48,280 bases of DNA from NCBI RefSeq assembly GCF_000829465.1, contig NZ_JXAL01000009.1:59-48338 (forward strand), written 5' to 3'. The notes beneath the pieces are model-generated. The model saw nothing but the letters and a program-made list of their open reading frames with translations, ran no database searches and was not told where the DNA came from. The position numbers and the translations under genes are program-made. Shown piece by piece: positions 43,995 to 48,280 of the stretch (its first letter is position 1; the number at the start of each line of letters is the position of its first letter). The stretch comes from Cohnella kolymensis. Lineage in GTDB: Bacteria; Bacillota; Bacilli; Paenibacillales; Paenibacillaceae.

Positions 43995-44950
43995 ATGCAG
44001 ACACGGGATAATGTCCGTCAGCGCAGGCGGGAGCGGATTCAGCAGCTGATCGGGCAGCACACGAGTGACAATATGCCGGATTCCGGCGTGCGTCAGACGG
44101 AATTGAAGGAGCCGCCGGCTATTGAGGTCGAACATGTTTCAAGCTATAAGTCACCGGAACCCCCCTCCTTGATTCCTGAAACCATAATATCCGAGCCCGA
44201 TCCCGAGCTATGGTGGAAAGAAAGGCAGCGCCGGCTGACGTATGACAACAGGGGGTGGGCAGGCGTCAAAGGGCTGAAGCCGACGTCCGATTCCCCCGCT
44301 GCACCCCCTCACTCGAGCGGAAAGTTTGATGTTGGACGCCTCCTTCGGGGCTTTTCGCTGCGGCTTGTTTGGTCTACGGTTCTTTTCGCCGCAATATGGG
44401 GGTATTTCAAGCTGGAGCTGCCGGGAAGTCCGCAAGCCCATGACTGGCTCGTATCGGCGGTTACGACGGACATGGACTTCCAAGCGGTGGAGGCCTGGTA
44501 TGGGGAAACGTTCGGAGGATCCCCTTCTTTCTTTCCAATGAGCCGCGATTCAGTGAAAACACAAGAAGTGTCCGCCGTATTGAAACCTGAGGATACGGTC
44601 CCTCCGGTGAAAGGAAGAGTCGTCCAAAGCTTGCGCAAAGCGGAACCGGCGTCCACGTGGCGGCGGTCGGGGGCAGCGATGTTCTGGCGGTATATACCGG
44701 ACGTGTGCAGCAAATCGTCAAGGACAGCGAGGGCGGGGTGACCGTCCTGGTCCAGCATCCGAATCAGGTGATCACGGTGTACGGCAACCTCGAGAGCGCG
44801 TCGGTGAAGCTGAACGATTGGCTGGAGACAGGTGACAAGCTCGGACGGCTGAAAACGTCCGCCGGCGGGGATCACGAAGGGGTGCTTTATTTCACCGTGC
44901 AGCAAAAGGGGAAATCGGTCGACCCTGCGGACGTGGTGCCTTTTGATTAA
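43995..44950 (+). CDS. spoIVFA: Stage IV sporulation protein FA, frameshifted
   Basis: SpoIVFA holds the intramembrane protease SpoIVFB inactive in the forespore membrane until the sigma-K checkpoint is passed. The reconstructed product of about 318 residues has a long charged N-terminus, one membrane segment (about 120-138, LRLVWSTVLFAAIWGYFKL) and a C-terminal LytM/M23-like fold (VLAVYTGRVQQIVKD ... VTVYGNLESASVKLNDWLETGDKLG) that lacks the zinc-binding histidines of active M23 peptidases, as expected. One base, probably a G, is missing at about 44646-44651; as read the first frame ends at 44741. The ATG at 43995 has AAGGAGG upstream and the spoIVFB start overlaps its stop. Confidence 0.85.
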
Positions 44951-45818
44951 ATGGCGCGGAATCGTCTTTCGTCTGCATCCTCTTTTTGTGCTTGTCATGC
45001 TGGCCTCGGTAGCGACAGGGCGCTTTTTGGAGCTGGCGACATTATTTGTGATCGTATTGTGGCACGAGTTCGGGCATATGGCAGCTGCGCTGCGTTTCGG
45101 ATGGACGGTCCGCGAAGTGAAGCTGCTCCCTTTCGGCGGAGTAATGGAAGTGGAGGAAGCGGGCACGCTGCCGGTCCGGGAGGAAGTGTGGGTAGCCATC
45201 GCCGGCCCGCTGCAGAATGCCGTATTGGCTTTGGCAGGATGGCTGCTGGGTTTGGCGGGATGGGTGGATATCGGATGGTCGGACGATTTCGTGCGTGCTA
45301 ACGTACTGATCGGCCTTTTTAATTTACTCCCGGTATTGCCTTTGGATGGAGGCCGCATACTGCAGGCATGGATCAGCCTCCATGTCCCGTATCACCGTAC
45401 ATTGTTATGGACCGCGAGAATCAGCCTTGTTTTCAGCGGGCTTATCGTTGCGGCAGCGGTATATCCGGTCCTGAACGGCGGGTTATTGCAGCTGAATCTG
45501 CTTGCGGTAGGCATTTTCCTCTGTTACTCCAACTGGTATTACATGCGCAACGTTCCGTTCGTGTTTCTCCGTTTTCTTGTTCATCGCAGCGAGCGTTCCG
45601 AACATCGAATGAATGAAGGCACATTGTCCCGCCCTATCGTTATTACCGATGACAGGCCGCTTTTTAATATCATCCGTCTGTTCATGAAAGAGCAGTATCA
45701 TCTTGTTTACGTCATGAAAAGGGGAAAAATTGCCAAAGTCGTGCCCGAAAAGACGATTATCGACGGTTTTCTCGGGCGATTGACAGCGGGGAATGCGAAT
45801 TTTCGTTTTTTCATGTAA
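44943..45818 (+). CDS. spoIVFB: Site-2 type intramembrane protease SpoIVFB
   Basis: SpoIVFB cleaves pro-sigma-K in the mother cell. The 291-residue membrane metalloprotease has the zinc motif HEFGH (about residues 41-45), the third metal ligand in LLPVLPLDGGR (about 132-142) and several membrane helices; a C-terminal CBS-like domain (PIVITDDRPLFNIIRLFMKEQYHLVYV) follows and could sense ATP. The start is TTG 44943, overlapping the spoIVFA stop by eight bases, so translation is coupled to its inhibitor. No frameshift here. Confidence 0.93.
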   Translation: MIKWRGIVFRLHPLFVLVMLASVATGRFLELATLFVIVLWHEFGHMAAALRFGWTVREVKLLPFGGVMEVEEAGTLPVREEVWVAIAGPLQNAVLALAGWLLGLAGWVDIGWSDDFVRANVLIGLFNLLPVLPLDGGRILQAWISLHVPYHRTLLWTARISLVFSGLIVAAAVYPVLNGGLLQLNLLAVGIFLCYSNWYYMRNVPFVFLRFLVHRSERSEHRMNEGTLSRPIVITDDRPLFNIIRLFMKEQYHLVYVMKRGKIAKVVPEKTIIDGFLGRLTAGNANFRFFM

Positions 45819-45850
45819 AATAGAGAAAATAGCACCCAGTGGAGGTTTGC

Positions 45851-47086
45851 ATGAAGCAGCTGTTTGTTCATTGCTCGCCAAATGTGACCCAATCGGCACT
45901 TTTGGAGGATGGGCGCCTGACGGAATTCAGCGTTGAGAAAACGGAAAGCAGCTCTCTGATCGGGAACGTGTACAAAGGCCGTGTCGTGAATGTACTGCCC
46001 GGCATGGAAGCGGCCTTCGTCGACATCGGCTTGTCGAAGAACGCCTTTCTGTATATTGACGATGCGCTTCATCCGCATTTGGACAAGCAGCCGAAGGAGA
46101 AGCCTTCCATTGCCGAGCTGATGAAGCCCGGAGATGAGCTTCTGGTTCAGGTGATGAAGGAACCGTTCGGCGGCAAGGGGGCCAGAGTAACGACTCATTT
46201 CTCGTTACCCGGACGATGGCTGGTCTATATGCCGACCGCGGATTATGTCGGCATATCCAAGAAGATCGAGCGGGAAAGCGAACGTGCTCGCCTGAAAACG
46301 CTGGCGGATGAAATTCGCGCCAAAGGAGAAGGCGTTATTATGCGTACGAACGCCGAGGGAGAAAGCCGCCCGGCTCTCGCTGAAGACCTGGAATCATTGC
46401 GCAGCCTGTGGCAGGGGGTGCTGGCCCGCAGCGAAGCGGCATCCGCCCCAAGCGAGCTTCACCGTGATTTCGGGCTTGTCCATCGTGTCATTAGGGACAT
46501 TATTACCCCCGACACGGAGGAGCTGATCATCGATGATACAAACTGCCTGGAAGAAGCCAAGGCATATTTGCGCCAAACGGCGCCCGCCCTAGAAAATAAG
46601 GCCCGGTTATATGCGGATTCCATCCCCCTGTTTCAGCGATTCGGAATCAGCGACCAGCTGGAACGGGCGTTCCAATCCCGAATCCGGCTGGAGTCCGGCG
46701 GCGATGTGGCGTGGGACCAGACCGAGGCCTTATCCGTAATCGATGTAAATACGGGCAAATACACCGGCTCTGTAGATTTAGAACAGACCGTATTCCGCAC
46801 GAATCTGGAGGCAGCCGAGGAAATCGCCCGATTGCTTCGGCTCAGGGACATCGGCGGCATTATTATAGTGGACTTCATCGATATGGAGAAAGAAGAGCAC
46901 CGCCAGCAAGTCGTTCAGCGGCTGGAGACGACGATGAAACGGGATCGTACGAAATGCCAGGTTGTCGGTTGGACGCGTCTCGGTCTGCTTGAAATTACTC
47001 GTAAGAAGGCAAGACAAAGCGTATCCAGCTATTTTTTCGAGACGTGCCCGACATGCAAAGGGCGGGGAAAGATCGCTTCCAGATAA
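45851..47086 (+). CDS. rng: Ribonuclease E/G family endoribonuclease
   Basis: A 411-residue Rne/Rng enzyme, absent from B. subtilis but present in many Paenibacillaceae. It has the S1-type RNA-binding start (GNVYKGRVVNVLPGMEAAFVDIGLSKNAFLYIDD, residues about 37-72), the catalytic DNase I-like domain with IDVNTGKYTG (about 298-307) and IIIVDFIDM (about 338-346) carrying the metal-binding aspartates, and the zinc-link CPTCKGRG (about 401-408). Length is that of RNase G, lacking the E. coli RNase E degradosome tail. The ATG at 45851 follows GTGGAGG. It is followed by the rplU promoter and may act on ribosomal RNA or general mRNA. Confidence 0.94.
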   Translation: MKQLFVHCSPNVTQSALLEDGRLTEFSVEKTESSSLIGNVYKGRVVNVLPGMEAAFVDIGLSKNAFLYIDDALHPHLDKQPKEKPSIAELMKPGDELLVQVMKEPFGGKGARVTTHFSLPGRWLVYMPTADYVGISKKIERESERARLKTLADEIRAKGEGVIMRTNAEGESRPALAEDLESLRSLWQGVLARSEAASAPSELHRDFGLVHRVIRDIITPDTEELIIDDTNCLEEAKAYLRQTAPALENKARLYADSIPLFQRFGISDQLERAFQSRIRLESGGDVAWDQTEALSVIDVNTGKYTGSVDLEQTVFRTNLEAAEEIARLLRLRDIGGIIIVDFIDMEKEEHRQQVVQRLETTMKRDRTKCQVVGWTRLGLLEITRKKARQSVSSYFFETCPTCKGRGKIASR

Positions 47087-47103
47087 AAAGTACACGCAGA
47101 ACA

Positions 47104-47132
47104 TTGAAACCTGCGGCGATTTGTGATAGAAT
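47104..47132 (+). promoter_or_regulatory. Sigma-A promoter of rplU operon
   Basis: TTGAAA (47104-47109) and TAGAAT (47127-47132) are 17 bases apart, with TGA before the -10 as an extended element. Confidence 0.85.
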
Positions 47133-47139
47133 CTTCAAG

Positions 47140-47265
47140 TGCGTGCAATTCTGAAGATTTTGCATGCTGTAACCGCACTTTAACGGGTCGATAAGATCGG
47201 CGCTGTCCTGGCGGCTTTAGGCTGTGGCATCCGGCACCCCATGAGGCGAGTCTAAGTATGAGGAG
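47140..47265 (+). promoter_or_regulatory. Probable L21 autoregulatory leader RNA
   Basis: The 140-base leader between the promoter and rplU is GC-rich and structured, with segments such as CTGTAACCGCACTTTAACGGGTCG and GGCTGTGGCATCCGGCACC, split here as CTGTAACCGC, AACGGGTCG and GGCATCCGGCACC. Firmicutes rplU leaders of this size bind L21 for feedback control. The match is by position and pattern, not by covariance search. Confidence 0.6.
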
Positions 47266-47274
47266 GTGCACCAG

Positions 47275-47586
47275 ATGTACGCGATTATTGAAACCGGCGG
47301 CAAGCAATATAAAGTTCAAGCAGGCGATGTGATCTTCGTGGAGAAACTCTCCGCAAGCGAAGGCGACAGCATCACGTTTGACCGAGTATTGGCCGTATCT
47401 AACGACAACGGTTTGACAACGGGAAGTCCGATGGTGTCCGGCGCGTCCGTAACGGGCAAAGTCGAGCAGCATGTCAAAGGCGAGAAGATCATCGTTTTCA
47501 AATACAAGCCTAAGAAGAACTACAAGCGCAAGCAAGGCCATCGTCAACCGTACACGAAAGTGACGATCGAGAACATTAAGGCATAA
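47275..47586 (+). CDS. rplU: 50S ribosomal protein L21
   Basis: A 103-residue L21 with the N-terminal [17 protein letters not shown] block and the C-terminal [19 protein letters not shown] signature, which contacts 23S rRNA. The ATG at 47275 follows AGGAGG at 47260-47265. It starts the rplU-prp-rpmA operon found in most Firmicutes. Confidence 0.98.
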   Translation: MYAIIETGGKQYKVQAGDVIFVEKLSASEGDSITFDRVLAVSNDNGLTTGSPMVSGASVTGKVEQHVKGEKIIVFKYKPKKNYKRKQGHRQPYTKVTIENIKA

Positions 47587-47598
47587 GAGGCAGCCAAG

Positions 47599-47943
47599 AT
47601 GATCACGATAACGATCGTGCGCAATGTTGACAGGCATATTACGCGGTTTACCGTTTCGGGTCACGCTTTCTACAACGACCCCGGCAAGGATATCGTCTGC
47701 GCCGGCGTGTCTGCGGTTGCCATCGGAGCAGTCAATGCGATCGAGAAACTGACGGGACTTGTTCCCGAGGCGGAATCACGGTCCGGACTGCTCATTGCGG
47801 AGGCGCCGCGCAGCGCTGATCCCGTGCGGAACGACCAGGTCCAGCTGCTGCTGGAAGGGATGGTCGCCGCTCTTGAATCCATCGTTGAATCTTACAGTAA
47901 ACACGTGATTATAAAAGAAACATTTACGGAAAAAGGAGGATGA
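47599..47943 (+). CDS. prp: Ribosomal-processing cysteine protease Prp
   Basis: Prp (YsxB) removes the N-terminal extension of L27. The 114-residue protein has the conserved His ([20 protein letters not shown]) and Cys34-type nucleophile in DIVCAGVS, the His-Cys pair of the family. The gene lies between rplU and rpmA, its usual place, and rpmA here carries the matching cleavage signal. Start ATG 47599 has AGAGG upstream. Confidence 0.95.
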   Translation: MITITIVRNVDRHITRFTVSGHAFYNDPGKDIVCAGVSAVAIGAVNAIEKLTGLVPEAESRSGLLIAEAPRSADPVRNDQVQLLLEGMVAALESIVESYSKHVIIKETFTEKGG

Positions 47944-47947
47944 CACC

Positions 47948-48259
47948 ATGTTGAAGCTGAATCTTCAGTTGTTCGCCTCGAAAAAAGGGGTCGGATCGAC
48001 GAAGAACGGACGTGACAGCCACTCGAAGCGCCTCGGCGCAAAGCGTGCTGACGGTCAAGCCGTTACTGCGGGCAGCATCTTGGTACGCCAGCGCGGCACC
48101 AAGATTCACCCGGGCAACAACGTAGGCATCGGCAAAGACGACACTCTCTTCGCGAAAGTGGAAGGCGTCGTCAAGTTCGAACGTTGGGGACGCGATCGCA
48201 AGAAAGTGAGCGTATACCCGGCGGAGCAAGCGCCTGTTGCAGCCGCTCTTGAAGTTTAA
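47948..48259 (+). CDS. rpmA: 50S ribosomal protein L27, with Prp cleavage site
   Basis: A 103-residue L27 with the family body [20 protein letters not shown] and [11 protein letters not shown]. The N-terminus [10 protein letters not shown] is the Firmicutes extension removed by Prp after the phenylalanine-alanine region, which exposes the residues that reach the peptidyl-transferase centre. The ATG at 47948 follows AAAGGAGG. The window ends 21 bases after its stop. Confidence 0.98.
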   Translation: MLKLNLQLFASKKGVGSTKNGRDSHSKRLGAKRADGQAVTAGSILVRQRGTKIHPGNNVGIGKDDTLFAKVEGVVKFERWGRDRKKVSVYPAEQAPVAAALEV

Positions 48260-48280
48260 ATATCGCATCCAGAACCCCGG

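Overview
This window looks like chromosomal DNA of an endospore-forming, Gram-positive Paenibacillaceae-type bacterium (Paenibacillus or a close relative). Base composition is balanced, ribosome binding sites are strong AGGAGG types, several genes start with GTG or TTG, and sporulation genes are plentiful: lonB, spoVID, spoIIB, spoIVFA, spoIVFB and a CotF-like coat gene. From 4.8 kb onward the gene order is the classic Firmicutes tig-clp-lon-engB-hem-valS-folC-spoIIB-maf-radC-mre-min-spoIVF-rplU-rpmA segment. Assignments rest on reading the sequence and on family knowledge; no database search was run.

Region 1 (1-4750) is accessory. It holds a 43-residue cysteine-rich small ORF, a two-gene cassette behind a textbook sigma-A promoter carrying two LexA (SOS) boxes, a GEMM-I cyclic-dinucleotide riboswitch with a terminator but no convincing target gene, two divergent small XRE-type regulators, tRNA-Arg(UCU), a DUF2512 membrane protein, a CotF-like coat protein, tRNA-Gly(UCC) with a duplicated 3' end nearby, and an acidic hypothetical protein.

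Region 2 (4.8-18.4 kb) is a protein quality-control block: trigger factor, ClpP, ClpX, LonB, LonA and the ribosome-assembly GTPase EngB. It is interrupted by ispG (isoprenoid synthesis), a PCYCGC-type lipoprotein and a SWIM/SNF2 helicase. Region 3 (18.4-19.9 kb) holds a hypothetical gene and speD, whose leader folds into a three-helix RNA not assignable here to a known riboswitch class. Region 4 (20.1-27.9 kb) is a heme and siroheme operon: hemA, hemX, a SirC/Met8-type dehydrogenase, hemC, a cobA-hemD fusion, hemB and hemL. It makes uroporphyrinogen III from glutamyl-tRNA and branches to siroheme.

Region 5 (28-48.3 kb) begins with a degenerate array of palindromes of about 51 bp period, then spoVID, a T-box controlling valS, folC, murC, spoIIB, a DUF4321 protein, maf, radC, mreBCD, minCD, rodA, spoIVFA-spoIVFB, an RNase E/G, and rplU-prp-rpmA. 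Cell-shape, septum-site and sporulation-signalling genes are packed together, as in Bacillus subtilis.

An important quality warning: six conserved or otherwise intact genes (clpX, the SNF2 helicase, the hypothetical gene at 18.5 kb, valS, rodA, spoIVFA) each carry exactly one single-base indel, half of them in clear homopolymer runs. The best explanation is uncorrected sequencing error rather than six independent gene losses. I give the reconstructed full-length coordinates for these genes.

The most interesting candidates for new biology are the speD leader RNA, the orphan GEMM-I riboswitch (with an A at the ligand-discriminating position) pointing antisense into a regulator gene, the SOS-controlled WYL-like two-gene cassette, and the palindrome array before spoVID.
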